The position numbers and the translations under genes were made by a program. Positions 27,614-39,037 of a stretch of 64,000 nt of DNA are shown in pieces; position 1 is the first letter of the stretch, and every line of letters starts with the position of its first letter. The notes under the pieces are model-generated. The model was not told where the DNA came from and did not search any database. It saw only the letters and a list, made by a program, of their open reading frames with translations. The DNA is from Bursaphelenchus xylophilus (taxonomy: Eukaryota; Nematoda; Chromadorea; Rhabditida; Aphelenchoididae). The stretch covers positions 7,130,001 through 7,194,000 of the forward strand of contig CAJFCV020000004.1 of the NCBI GenBank assembly GCA_904066235.2, in the 5' to 3' direction.

Positions 27614-29353
27614 TTATGCAGTAGTCTTCTGAGGAACTCCATTCAATTGATCCACTTGAATTGGGACCACAGCATTAACGGCAATGTTTTTGGCTTTCTC
27701 AATATCATCTTCCACAAACATCCCTTCAGCAATATAAGCAGGAGGATGGGCGCTGGACCATTTCAGGAAGACGATTGAAGCCAAGATCATACACCCAGAC
27801 ATGATTCCAAAAACGGGGATCCATTCGGTCTTGTTGGTCTCGTCATGGACGAAGAAAGCTACCATCGCGGGGCCAAGGAACATCTCCACACAGTTCATAA
27901 ATTGGCATACGCCCATTACGAAGTGACCATGTTGTCTAAAAAAAGGAATTTAAAATTTTAAACTTGAGAATCTTTAAACAAATTCAAAAAATAATCATTA
28001 CTAGATACATATAGCAGAAAGTGGCTAGCTAAGGCTCTGGGTACCTCTGGACTAGGGGTTTCCAGGTATTATAAAGACTCACCGTGAATACAAAACAATG
28101 GCCTTGCAGAAACTGACAGTAGAGAAGCCGGTGACCAGATTGAAACAAACGAAAGCAACAACGGCCACGATTGGAAGATGCTCGGGGCATAAACCAATGG
28201 CCAACATAAAGATCCCCCCTCCAAAAAGTGTGATGGTGTTGAACAATTTAACTTTGAAATCCTCTCCAACAGTTCTCCATTTATCAGCCAGGAACCCAAA
28301 CACAAGTCGGGTTGGGCATTGAGCTGCTGTGGTTAACCCGGAGAGATATCCAGTAGCCTCGACTCCGAAATGGAGCGCGTTTTTGATGTAGTAGGCTGCA
28401 TACATTTGGACAAAGGCTGAAGCCAAAATCTCAGCAAATCCATTAAGCCAGAACGACCAAATGATTGGATCTCGAAGGAGTTGCTGAAAGGGAATATTAT
28501 CAAGATGTCTTGACCATCATCAGTTTTCGCTTATTTTTTCTTTGTGATTGGTTGATCGTATAAGACGGCCTACCTTGTAAGGAATTGGCTCCGCACTTCC
28601 ATTGATCTCATTCATGTTCCTGTTTCGTTGAATTTTCTCCAATTCCACCGACGAAACCCTCGCGCATTCATTTGGTTTATCTTCGTAGACCAACCACCAC
28701 AAAACGGACAATATAATCCCGATAGCCCCATGGCCAAAGTAGACGTACGGCCATCCAAATGAGGACTTACAAATCATCCCACCAATGGAATTCGTCAGGC
28801 CTGTCGATAAGGCCACATAGCAACAGAGGACCGACAAAAAGAAGCCGGACTGTTTCAGAGAGGCCCACTTGGAAGTAACCAGGCCAATGGAAGAGAAATC
28901 TGCCGCGAAGGTGAAACCTTGAAGGAAACGAAGAAAGAGCATACTGTAGAAGTTGTATTCAGCTGCAAATGGGAACAGGAAGGTGGCAATCGAGGAGACA
29001 ATCAAGGCGATCAAGAAAGGAATTCTGGCCCCAAATCGAGTGAACAGCTCTGAAAAAGGGATCGTAGCTAAGGCAGTGCCAAGTCCGACTGCCCAATTGA
29101 TCTGACTGACTTCATAGGGACTGTAATCAATTGGAGGGAAAGATTCAAGCACCTGAAAGGAGGAAAAATGATATCAAAAAAAAAATAAGGATAAAAAATC
29201 ATCTAATAAACTTACAGTATTATTTTCTGTGGACCCCATACAAACAACAGCCAAATTAAAGGCGAATGTATTGGAAGAGATGATCATAAATCCAAACAAA
29301 GAAATGGTCAGTACCAAGTACCGGTACATGTCACGGAATTGATAAGCGGCCAT
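27614..29353 (-). CDS. MFS transporter, SLC17 family, copy B
   Basis: Four exons on the minus strand: 29353-29216, 29152-28574, 28483-28083, 27935-27614; 479 residues. Architecture, phases and exon lengths 2-4 (579, 401, 322 nt) match copy A exactly; exon 1 has two extra codons (VVCMGSTENNT in place of VVCMADNNT). Most of exon 2, intron 1 and exon 3 is nearly identical to copy A, whereas introns 2 and 3 and the last exon tail (NAVVPIQVDQLNGVPQKTTA) differ more. Intron lengths are 63, 90 and 147 nt. Both copies keep full open frames, so both are probably functional. Same predicted role as copy A, an organic anion or phosphate carrier at a cell or vesicle membrane, substrate unknown. Confidence 0.9.
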
Positions 29354-29939
29354 TGTGAGAGTATCGTGTCCTCAAGTGATTCAAGGCTGCAGTCCAATAT
29401 TTTTATAAAGATTTAAACCCTGAAGATGTTAATTTATATAGTCATCATCCAGATAAATAACTCGAAATTAGCGATTATTTAAGATTGAAGCACGCTATGG
29501 CGTCATATTTAAAGCTTCCGAACTCTTTATTAAACCAACCTAAAAATACATTAGATAAAAGGTTACGAAACGGAGAATTGCAGGGTTTAACAACCCAATC
29601 ATAATATCCATCCATAATAACCAGACTTTTCTAGTAGGAGAACCGTGCGATGATAGATGAAGGCGTCAAGACGGGACACCCTGAGGGGCTTTTGTGGTTA
29701 AAGAGCACGTGCGAAGATAGATCGATGAATGGCTTTGGAATTCGAAGAAGAGTTCAAGTAAGACGGAAATGTGACTTCGCGCGAACGTAACGACAGAAAT
29801 TATGGGTAGATTAGATGAGGGAAACAAAAATTTTACAACTTTATGTAAGCCACTAATTTACATAAATAAAGCTTTCAGAGAACGGATTATTTATTCAAAA
29901 CCGTCAAACTAGAAGGGATCGTCGACTTCAGAGGCCAGA
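29354..29939. other. 5' flank of SLC17 copy B
   Basis: The first part (to about 29480) is similar to the 5' flank of copy A. The rest shows no gene. Confidence 0.4.
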
Positions 29940-30120
29940 AGACTACTTTTTAGATCTTTTGCTCTCTGTAATCATATTCAATTGACTAGCCAGTTTTGTT
30001 TAATCCGGAAACGATCCCCGTTTCCAGATTTTCTCTTGCAAACAACGTTCGCCGAGTCATCGAAATCAGTCCAACAAATTGTTGGAAGCAAAAGTCATAG
30101 ATGAAATTGTAATCACACAA
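29940..30120 (-). pseudogene. Degraded duplicate of the transposase-like relic
   Basis: Clearly similar to about 26400-26590 on the same strand, sharing the segment that spells AAATTGTTGGAAGCAAAAGTCAT-like sequence and the CCAGTTTTG.(T/C)TAATC.GGAA block. Here the frame is interrupted. It lies about 590-770 bp upstream of SLC17 copy B, the same offset as in copy A, and marks the far end of the tandem duplication. Confidence 0.55.
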
Positions 30121-30397
30121 CTACTCCTTACTGTAGTGTAAAAACATTACGTGAGATAAATTTAGCGAATTGGGTACCTATTTTAATCTTCACTTATATT
30201 TTTACAACAAAATCATAACTTTTTTTTGCGCAAAGACTAATTTGAAAACAGGCATGGGAAGGCGAGAGTAGTGCGATGTAAAATGGAGACTGATACGGAA
30301 TACTACACCGCGGCAGTGTAAATATCGGGGAATTAGAAACGTTGTTGACTCTATAAAAGTTTAACAACTGAACTTACTAGTTGGTAAGTACAGAAAC

Positions 30398-31226
30398 ATT
30401 AAAACAGATTTTGCGAGAGACTCGAGCTTTCAGATATGCCTTGTGCACAAAAAACAAGACGTTACAGTAAAGACTTGAAATACCTACCGTAGTTAGCTAG
30501 TTACCAGTGTATTAAAATGGGCAGGTCAAATTTTTAATTTTTGGCTTACTGTAGGTATACTGTAACATTTTCAGATTTTTCGTTTCTCCTCGACTAGTTG
30601 CCCGATTGACTCCGGACCTTTTCAGGGTTATAGAATGATTGATTCTAAGCAACTTTCATATTGATGCCTTTTTGCTAGGACTTCTGGAAGTGTGCGAAAA
30701 ATTTGCATATTTAGCAAAAAATTTAAAATTCTTGAATTTTCTTAAAAAATTTGCATACTTGTACATCCTTTTTATTGCTGTAAATAACACTCTATGATGT
30801 GGGGATTCCAACGGTGGCAAAATCATGGCTGGGCGGCCTGTCAAGTCTGAGAACGAGGCCTCTAAACATTTGGTGATCACGAAATTTTTTTGTTTCAAAG
30901 TTGGATACGTGAGATATCGGGACAAAGTTTAGTTCCATTATAATCTACATAATATTCTAAGACTTTTAAACCCATTCCCATGAGTCTCAGACCGACCGGT
31001 CAAAAGATACGACCAATTTTCGAGATTTTTTATTTTTTTCAATTTTCGCCATAAAGATGACAGAATTGCTGAATTTTTATGGTCAAAACTGAATCAGTGC
31101 CCTCGCTGTACCCTCGTACTATATAGTTTTAATCTTGGTCGCTTTGGGCGCTATTCAAAATTTTTTGAAACCTTGGCAAATTCCTCAATTTTTGAATTTC
31201 TTTCTTCGCAGACAAGGTAAAAATTC
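30398..31226 (+). repeat. Left arm of the fold-back element
   Basis: Reverse complement of the right arm. The outer end begins TTAAAACAGATTTTGCGAGAG. Contains repeated TTACAGTA/TACTGTA motifs near 30480-30570. Confidence 0.85.
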
Positions 31227-31760
31227 AAAAAAAAAGCAATTTATCGTATCGTATGTCAAATTTTAAAAAAATACGGCGCGGGTACCACGCTAACTACCCC
31301 ACAACTACCCCTCCAACTTTTACAACCTCTGGCATCGAACCTAAATATGTCGTGCAAAGGCCAAAGCTTTGCCCCATTTCTTTGCACAAAATAGAATTTC
31401 CACTTTCATGACGAAATCTTGGTATTTTGATGACACCATTGAATTCAGAACTTCTAATTTGACCTATATGTATATGTGCATAAATCGCTACAATAAAGTT
31501 TCATATTTTAGACATTCAGATTTTATCGAGATTCGGGAAGTCCCGAATACCGATATTTCCATAACTTCCTGAAAATTATGGCAAATACTTTTTTACCAAC
31601 CTTATACAACTTTAGTCAAAACTCAAAAAAAAAAAGACGAAAAGGAAATTTTGTCGATTTTATGCGACCCTTCGAATATGACTTCCGAACGGTTTCAGAA
31701 TACGAAAGATATACAGGTGTACGTCTGAGTGTTTCTAAAAAATTCACGTAACTCTTTTTA

Positions 31761-32582
31761 TGAATTTTGACCTTGCTGTGAAAAAAGAAATTCAAAATTT
31801 GAGGACTTTGCCAAGTTTTCAAAAAAATTTGAATAGCACCCAAAGCGACCAAGATTAAAACTATATAGTACGAGGGTACAGCGAGGGCACTGATTCAGTT
31901 TTGACCATAAAAATTCAGCAATTCTGTCATCTTTATGGCGAAAATTGAAAAAAATAAAAAATCTCGAAAATTGGTCGTATCTTTTGACCGGTCGGTCTGA
32001 GACTCATGGGAATGGGTTTAAAAGTCTTAGAATATTATGTAGATTATAATGGAACTAAACTTTGTCCCGATATCTCACGTATCCAACTTTGAAACAAAAA
32101 AATTTCGTGATCACCAAATGTTTAGAGGCCTCGTTCTCAGACTTGACAGGCCGCCCAGCCATGATTTTGCCACCGTTGGAATCCCCACATCATAGAGTGT
32201 TATTTACAGCAATAAAAAGGATGTACAAGTATGCAAATTTTTTAAGAAAATTCAAGAATTTTAAATTTTTTGCTAAATATGCAAATTTTTCGCACACTTC
32301 CAGAAGTCCTAGCAAAAAGGCATCAATATGAAAGTTGCTTAGAATCAATCATTCTATAACCCTGAAAAGGTCCGGAGTCAATCGGGCAACTAGTCGAGGA
32401 GAAACGAAAAATCTGAAAATGTTACAGTATACCTACAGTAAGCCAAAAATTAAAAATTTGACCTGCCCATTTTAATACACTGGTAACTAGCTAACTACGG
32501 TAGGTATTTCAAGTCTCTACTGTAACATCTTGTTTTTTGTGCACAGCTAACTCGAGTCTCTCGCAAAACTTGTTTTAAGTTA
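31761..32582 (-). repeat. Right arm of the fold-back element
   Basis: Inverted copy of the left arm. One base differs in the block around 32510 (TCTCTACTG versus the left-arm equivalent), and a roughly 10-base indel lies after the CTCGAG near the outer end. Confidence 0.85.
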
Positions 32583-34559
32583 AAAAGCTTCTTTTGCGAA
32601 ATGGAAAGGGCTGAATATGCAATCAAGGATTTTATAAAAGTCGCAATCGTTTTCAGTTCCCAGACATCGAAACAATGCAAAACAATAAAACAAATGCGAA
32701 GAAGTTTAATCAAATTTTTACTAAAGAAGGCGGTTTGTGTCTACAGATGACATCAAATACATACAGGTAACTGCTTCAATGAATTATGACCAACTTGTCT
32801 TCTTAATATCAACATTTATGACATCCGCCCATTTCTCCTCCCTCTTTATTGCTATCGAGATGACAAAATGAAAGTGACCTCCTTCTCTAATAGACCTCAA
32901 GTTTGAGAAAAAACACAGAAAAATTTAAGAAACAACATAAGGAAATAGTAGGGAGCAGAAAAAATAATAAAATATCATTGACTTTGAAGAGAGGGCTGAG
33001 GAAAAAAGAAAATTATCGTCAATACCATCACTAATTAGCAGTAACAGATCGGCAAACAAAGATCGTTTGAGGTTTTGAACTTGCCAGCTTACACTTTTGA
33101 GAGGCCTCTTATTGTTAGGAAAAGTTTGACCTCTTATTCTTAGGGCAAAAGCTCAAACGTTGGCTTGCTGTTTCTATTATACTTAAAATCATTATGTATT
33201 AAGTAAGTGTTTACTGTAAATTACGAAATAAAATTATCAAAAGAAAGATTACAAAAAGCACCCAAGACATCCCTGATGCCATTGAAGGGTCACGCGGATG
33301 TTACAGCAATTAGAATGCAGAAATTATGAAAAAATGAATGTTGGAAGAATCAGCGGGGAGCTTCATCATCGACGATTTTCATTAGAGAACGTGACGAAAA
33401 ATATAAAATATGAGATTGGTCTCGTTACAGTAAGAAAAGACATTACAGCGGAGAAAAATGTGGTTTGAAGAACAACAATAACTGCAGAATCATGTTGTGC
33501 TGTTCATTTATATATTTACCAGAGTTCAAATCTCCACGAATATCCTGTCGCTACGTCAGTACAAACAGAAAACAAAACTTCTGTAGTATGATTGCAGTGT
33601 TCTGTGGTCCCATTGCGATTACTGTGGAACGAGATTGATCTTACATGCTGCTATAGTAAACGTATTTTGTAAATATTTCTTGTTTGTTGATTTTTGAAGG
33701 TTGACTGCTGTCAAGTTAAAAGATTATAAATCTATTATGTCTGGCCGAAAAAGAATTGGTTGATTGCGCATGCACTGTGCAATCAACCAAATTCGCTGCA
33801 GCGCAAAACAACAGGAAACAACCGTTTGCACTTGTAAAACGCATTATTTTTTTCGGTCATACACAAAATTACCATCATGCGTCATGATTTGGAAGATTGT
33901 GTTTCTGATTGACCGCAGTTTTAGTCCCGCTTAAGGTTGTTTTCCCTAACTTTTCTGCTTACATTAGTGATAAGCAAAAGTTTCATTATAACTGCCAACT
34001 TCATGCAGAAAAGTCAACTGATTTGGAAAATGAAATGATGACGAAAATGGTCAGTTGAGGGAAGCTGAAGCTTTTATCTATGAACTTCCATTTCACGAGA
34101 CTGTCGTTCAGAAGATTTCTTGATGAAACTTGTTGGCGTCATCGTTCATTTGGAGCAGAATACAAAAGTCCACTGGCCGCGAGCGTTCCAACCTTTTGCA
34201 TCACCTTTAAGCCGTCTTCCGCCCATTCTTTTTAACGCTTTCACCAGCGATTAAGAGCATCTGACATCATATTAACAAGAATAATACAAGGTCGCCTTTG
34301 TTGAGGTTGATCAATGAAATTAAATGTTAGACATTTTGTTAAAGGAATACGTGTTGGACCAAAGGCCCCACGATCTTTTGAACTTTCCTGATGGACCGAT
34401 GCCAACTAATACAATATCAGTTTGAGTTCCGTTTAAAATATCAATTGCGATTTATTGAACAGTTCGCACAAATTCAGACCGTTCAGAAGATTATCCACTC
34501 TCCCATTCAACGCTATTTCCCTGTTTTTTACTTTGTCTTGCCGACTAAAATGAGAGTTT
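32583..34559. other. Repeat-relic region without a supported gene
   Basis: A segment at about 33990-34110 is similar to 27070-27200 (shared AACTTCATGCAG.AAAGTCAAC and GATGACGAAA blocks), so pieces of the same repeat occur here. A 12-bp stem hairpin lies at 33756-33790. No open frame with recognisable features. Confidence 0.45.
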
Positions 34560-35944
34560 ATGAAGATGACTAGGCTTTCCAGACACTGTGCCAATTATTT
34601 TTATATCTTTACTGGTTGCGCAATTCTAATTTTCATCTCTCTTCATTCAAGTGAAGAACATGTGACAATTGTGTACAAAAGGAGTTCTGAGCAAGGTAAA
34701 CACTTCTATTTCACCGTGCTGACTTGCAATATTTGATAAATTATCAGTTGATTTTTCTACGTCATATTTCAACTGTTAAAGTTCAGAGAGGCCAAAGTTC
34801 ACAGCGCCGCCCAAAGCGTGTCAACCAGTCACTTTGCAAGAAGTAATTAGGCAGAACAGTCAGGTATAAGTTCATGCCTATAATACAGAGTGAAATAAAA
34901 ATATTTTCAGCCCATTCGAAAGTTAGATTACGGAAACACGACCTCCTTTAAGAATTACTGTAACAAAAACCGTCGATGTATTCGAGGGTTTGCCAATGTC
35001 AAACATGACCAATATCTTTGGGTATTTATGGATGATCTGTTATTTTTATTATGTTCTTACTTTAGACCTTTCCAAAATCAAAAACTTTGGTATGTCAGAT
35101 CAAGAAGAACATGAGTCAATTGCTGCTCTCCATTTTCTGTTTTCTCAACGATGAACTCGACTTTCTTTATGGCGGAAAATCTTTGACTGGAGATGTCTTT
35201 AATCAAGGCTGTGGGGCCAATAAATATCCATCGCAACAAAAGGCTATGAAAGGGATTAAGGACACAAAAGGATGGAACAGTATGGTGCTGGTGAGAGAGC
35301 CGGTGGATCGAATTTTGTCGACGTTCATGCACTTCTGTGTGGTGTAAGTCATCACTATATGTGTAAATCATCTGGCTTAATTTCAACTAATAAAAAATTT
35401 GATTTTAGTGGCGATTATATAGAGCCGAATGTTTGTGAGAAAAGATGTCATGGTTGCGGGGTAAATATGACATGTTTCTTGGAAAATCAATGGCTTTTGT
35501 TGAGGAAGATGAGCGGGAAGCCAGAAAAAAAGCTGGGGGAGATCACTGAACACGCATATCCTCAGACTTGGCAAGTCGAAGCTCTTTCAAAAATACATAC
35601 TACAACTTATTCTAAGTGATGGTTGTTGCTTTAGGCGATGCGGATTCACTGCTAAGAACGTAAAGAATTACACGATTCTCCGTTATTATTCTGACGTATC
35701 TTCTTTTTTCCCTCAAATCAAACGATATCTGGAATCACATGGGACTTCCAAAAAAGCGCTCAATTATATTAAAACCTCCATGAAGAATGAGCGCACTCCT
35801 CATTCTACAGTACTCCTATCACATCGACAGTACCTGGAGAAAAGGTTGAGGTCATCGTCGTATCTAATGGACATTGTTATGCACATGTTTTATTACGACT
35901 ACACCGCATTTGGCTTTAAATTTCCAAAAATTCCTATGGAATAA
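34560..35944 (+). CDS. Golgi-type carbohydrate sulfotransferase, nematode family
   Basis: Six exons: 34560-34695, 34787-34863, 34911-35021, 35066-35343, 35409-35570, 35635-35944; 357 residues; phases 1, 0, 0, 2, 2. A type II signal anchor lies at residues 13-28 (YFYIFTGCAILIFISL), giving a luminal catalytic domain. The likely PAPS-binding elements are the FPKSKTLVCQIKKNMSQLL block (5'-phosphosulfate loop position) and VREPVDRILSTFMHFC (3'-phosphate loop, with R and S). A Cys-rich CEKRCHGCGVNMTCF block and YPQTWRCGF follow, both typical of the many nematode sulfotransferase genes of the Sulfotransfer_2 kind. It should transfer sulfate to glycans in the Golgi; the acceptor is unknown. The fifth intron has a GC donor (ACTTG|GCAAGT at 35571). 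Poly(A) signal 36154-36159. Confidence 0.88.
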
Positions 35945-37503
35945 ACTGGCTACTCGTACGATATTTGTTTTTTATGCCATTCTTTGGTCAGAGCAAAACT
36001 TGCAATTTCCAATTCCGATAGTCTGGAGTTTAATCCGAATGGGTCAGTGTCTCTTTTTTGGCGTCCAATTTATGCAAATACCCTTTGAAGTCGCGTTTTC
36101 TAAACAAAAGTATCTCCACTGACAAAAGAATCGTGAACCGAAAGGCCCGGTTGAATAAATAAAGATATCAACCGCGGAATCTCTCGGATCTTTTTTTCGA
36201 ATCAAAGGTTCGTCTTTTTGATTTTAATTTGGAGTCCTACTCTGATTCGAATCTTGCGGTAGTCGTCTTTTTTGGTTTGGATATTGAAAACTAGATGATG
36301 ATTCTATCAAATTTATACTATTATGGACGATAAACTACATGAACACATAATTTATGCGTATTGATGTACTCCGACCATCTTTACGACCTTCTCCAGCCAT
36401 TCTGAATCGTCTCGATCAAGCCGGGAATCGAATTAAGCACGCCGAGATTATTTCGCGTAAGGTCATTCATGTATATTTACAGCGCTGGAAAAGGGGAAAG
36501 ACCGCCCGCTTTGATTAGATAATGGCTCTGAACTCTGTTTCCCTTCGCGGTTACAGTCTTTATTAGCATATGACACTTGATTTATTGTTATGACTACAGT
36601 GGAAGGGAGTGTTTTACATAAAGCCTATAATTAAACAGTCACACTGACGGAATGGAGCTGTCATATCCATCAAACTCGGGGGTGCGTGAATATAAATCGG
36701 GGCCTCCTTCCATCTACAGGCTCCACAATAAAAGTTCCTTTTTTCTGCGGCAAAATCAAACAAAAAAGTTTCTTTTGCGCCTCGATTGGCAGTCTCGACC
36801 TTTCCCGACTGACCCTTTTATAAGGTTTTTTTCTTCTTACTTTTCGCAACTTTGTGAAAATAAAAATTATTTTTTTTGCGGGGTGATCGAGTGGACAGTT
36901 TGGGTGGGCTGGGAATTTTTTCGTTGCTTTAGGCCACTTTTTCGCAATAACGTTTGTTTTTTTTGGCAAAAATGGATACTGTAACATTATGAAATTAATT
37001 CAAAAATGATTACAATTCATATTACTGTAGTCTCTTTCCAATTACGTTATTTTTTTTGCCATTATTTCCGAACGTTATTCTCGCTGTAAATCCTCTCATT
37101 AATCCCCCATAAAATGCAATTTACGATATCCGGAGGATACGTGTTCAAACGTGACGTTAAGGTTATATTATACCCCCAAACCGGCGCATCTTTCTTTACG
37201 ATGCCTCCTTGTTTATGAGTGATTGGATCATGTTTGTTTCTCTAATTATAAAAATAATGTGTTCTCCTTAAGTTTCTTCATTCTTAATTACTTTGATTGG
37301 ATCAATCGCGACCAAACCAGAGCCCATTTATTTCCCACTTGCCCTTTTATATAAGGGAGTGAGATCTGCTTGAGTAATATTCGTTCTCCCTTTACCCGGA
37401 ATGGCCCCAAACTATTCTTTTTGATTGTAATATCGGGTATTTTGAAGTTATTTTTAGCCAAAATATGATATCTTCTATTATTTTTGTATTAGTTTAGTTG
37501 ATC
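35945..37503. other. 3' UTR and GST promoter region
   Basis: Holds AATAAA at 36154-36159. Frames at 36652-36987 overlap on both strands and are not supported. A TATA box and a trans-splice-like acceptor precede the GST gene. Confidence 0.5.
37348..37354 (+). promoter_or_regulatory. TATA box of the GST gene
   Basis: TATATAA followed by GGGAGTGAG, about 150 bp upstream of the GST start codon. Position and sequence fit a Pol II core promoter; the start site would lie near 37380. Confidence 0.5.
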
Positions 37504-38410
37504 ATGGCCATCAAACTGTTCAAATGTATCCCCGGCAAGAAGCCTCATTACAAACTTTATTACTTCGATGCCAGAAATTTGGCTGAACCCATTAGACAGA
37601 TCCTAGCCTATGCCAAAGTGGAGTTTGAGGACGTCCGAGTGACTCCCGAGGAGTGGCCAGAACTCAAACCCAAACTTCCCTATGGCCAGATGCCCGTTCT
37701 GGAGATCGATGGAAAACAATTGGGAGAGAGCAGTGCGATTGCCAGATTCTTGGCTGATAAATACAGTAAGTGTAACATATCTTATAGCTTGTAATCAAAA
37801 TGTTAAATAATCATCAAATTTTAGAACTATCTGGCCGCAATGAATGGGAAAAGGCCAAAGTCGGCGAATTGGCCGAGATTCTGAAGAACTTCCGCTCTGA
37901 ATTGACTCCTTGGCTTTACAGCAAGGTCGGATTTACGGATGCTGACAAGGTAAGCGTGCTGCGGCCGTAAAATTTCTTAAATTAATTTTTGTTGGAGCAC
38001 ATTTCTTCGCCGAGGCTGAAATCTCTTTGGATTTTGCTGAAACCACCTAGAAGGAGATGAAAATATATTTTTTATAATTCTCCCATTGATCTGTTATTTT
38101 TGTATTGTTAAATCAATTTTAACGTCAATTTCTTCAGGCCGACGAGCGTTTTGAGTCCGTGGCCAAGCCCGTAACCAAGAAATATTTTGACATTTTCTCC
38201 CAATTCCTCCGAACTCATCAAGGCGGCTTCTACATTGGGAACAAGGAGACGTACGTCGACCTGGCGATCGCGGATTACATCTTTACCATCAACAAGAATG
38301 CCCCCGAACTGTTGGCCGAGCATCAGGATCTTCTCCAGCACGTCGAGAGAGTCCAGAATCTCCCTCAGCTCAAGAAATACATCGAGGATCGTAAGGATTC
38401 CCCTATATAA
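37504..38410 (+). CDS. Glutathione S-transferase, sigma class
   Basis: Three exons: 37504-37765, 37825-37949, 38138-38410; 219 residues; phases 1 and 0. The N-terminal thioredoxin-like domain has YKLYYFDARNLAEPIRQIL with likely catalytic Tyr20, the cis-proline strand GQMPVLEIDGKQL, and the ESSAIARFLA glutathione-binding segment. The C-terminal helical domain includes GGFYIGNKETYVDLAIADY, the conserved folding motif of the GST fold. The protein should conjugate glutathione or act as a peroxidase or prostaglandin isomerase in the cytosol; nematodes have many such genes for detoxification. It has about 13 extra residues at the N-terminus compared with typical nematode sigma GSTs. The ATG at 37504 follows a TATTAGTTTAG acceptor by six bases. 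Poly(A) signal 38548-38553. Confidence 0.95.
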
Positions 38411-38709
38411 TCTCCCTTTTCCCACTCTCACATCCGTTAAAGTGCCTCGAGATCAGAGTTTTATACTTCATGGATCATATCGAATACTGCCGAGCTCTCG
38501 TCCTATGTTGCTGACATTAAGTTACCGTAATCTTTTTTTACTATAGTAATAAATCTTAATCAACGTGCTAAATATGCTCATATTTTTAAATGAAAATATT
38601 TTTACTCAAACTCGAAGACAAAAACAAGTTCTTATTCCGGATTTTGATCAAAATCAGCCGAAATTTTAATGAAACAATTTAAAAATCGCCGCTTTCAAGG
38701 GCGAAGCTT

Positions 38710-38946
38710 ATGAATTACTCAAGTTTTTACTGCCGAGTAATTTTATTAGTAATTGTTATTTTATGGGTATTCGTGACCGTATTTTATGTCCTAAAACAAG
38801 GAACAAACGATGGAAAGTTGACTGATGCTGACAATGAAAGGATTCTTTACAGAGAAGTAAGTAGTTTGCAACCCTTGACGGGGTGAACAGTGCTTTTTCG
38901 AAAGTTTAGATTACTCTTTTCATCTCAGAGACATCCTTGGCAATAA
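38710..38946 (+). CDS. Small single-pass membrane protein
   Basis: Two exons, 38710-38856 and 38929-38946, joined in phase 0, give 54 residues. The first exon opens with an ATG, encodes a strong hydrophobic segment (VILLVIVILWVFVTVFYVL, residues about 10-28) and then a polar, acidic tail (KLTDADNERILYRE), ending in a consensus donor GAA|GTAAGT. The second exon adds RHPWQ and a stop. An alternative acceptor at 38911 would give another 14-residue ending. I do not recognise a family; tail-anchored or small mitochondrial/ER subunits look like this. The gene is convergent with the one ending at 39038. Confidence 0.5.
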
Positions 38947-39037
38947 ATTGAAGCAAAAAAGTGAACAAACGGCTTTCCGATGTTACTCAACGTGTGATCC
39001 CTTTATTATGTTGCGTACAATTTATTGTGTTAATAAA

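Larger units (their letters stand above)
30398..32582. mobile_element. Giant fold-back (inverted-repeat) element
   Basis: Two long arms in opposite orientation flank a central loop of about 530 bp (31227-31760). The arms are close to identical over most of their length; a 270-bp stretch (30656-30925 versus 32062-32331) translates to the same 89 residues on opposite strands. The inner ends (31140-31226 and 31761-31850) are more diverged and the outer ends differ by a short indel. I found no clear target duplication and no transposase. The 89-codon frame has no recognisable domain and is probably not a gene. A transcript through it would fold into a double-stranded hairpin of about 820 bp. Confidence 0.85.

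Noticed and set aside
30656..30925. 89-codon frame repeated at 32062-32331
   Set aside because: It lies inside the fold-back arms and its identity reflects arm identity, not protein conservation.
36652..36987. 110- and 105-codon frames on opposite strands
   Set aside because: Mutual shadows without features.
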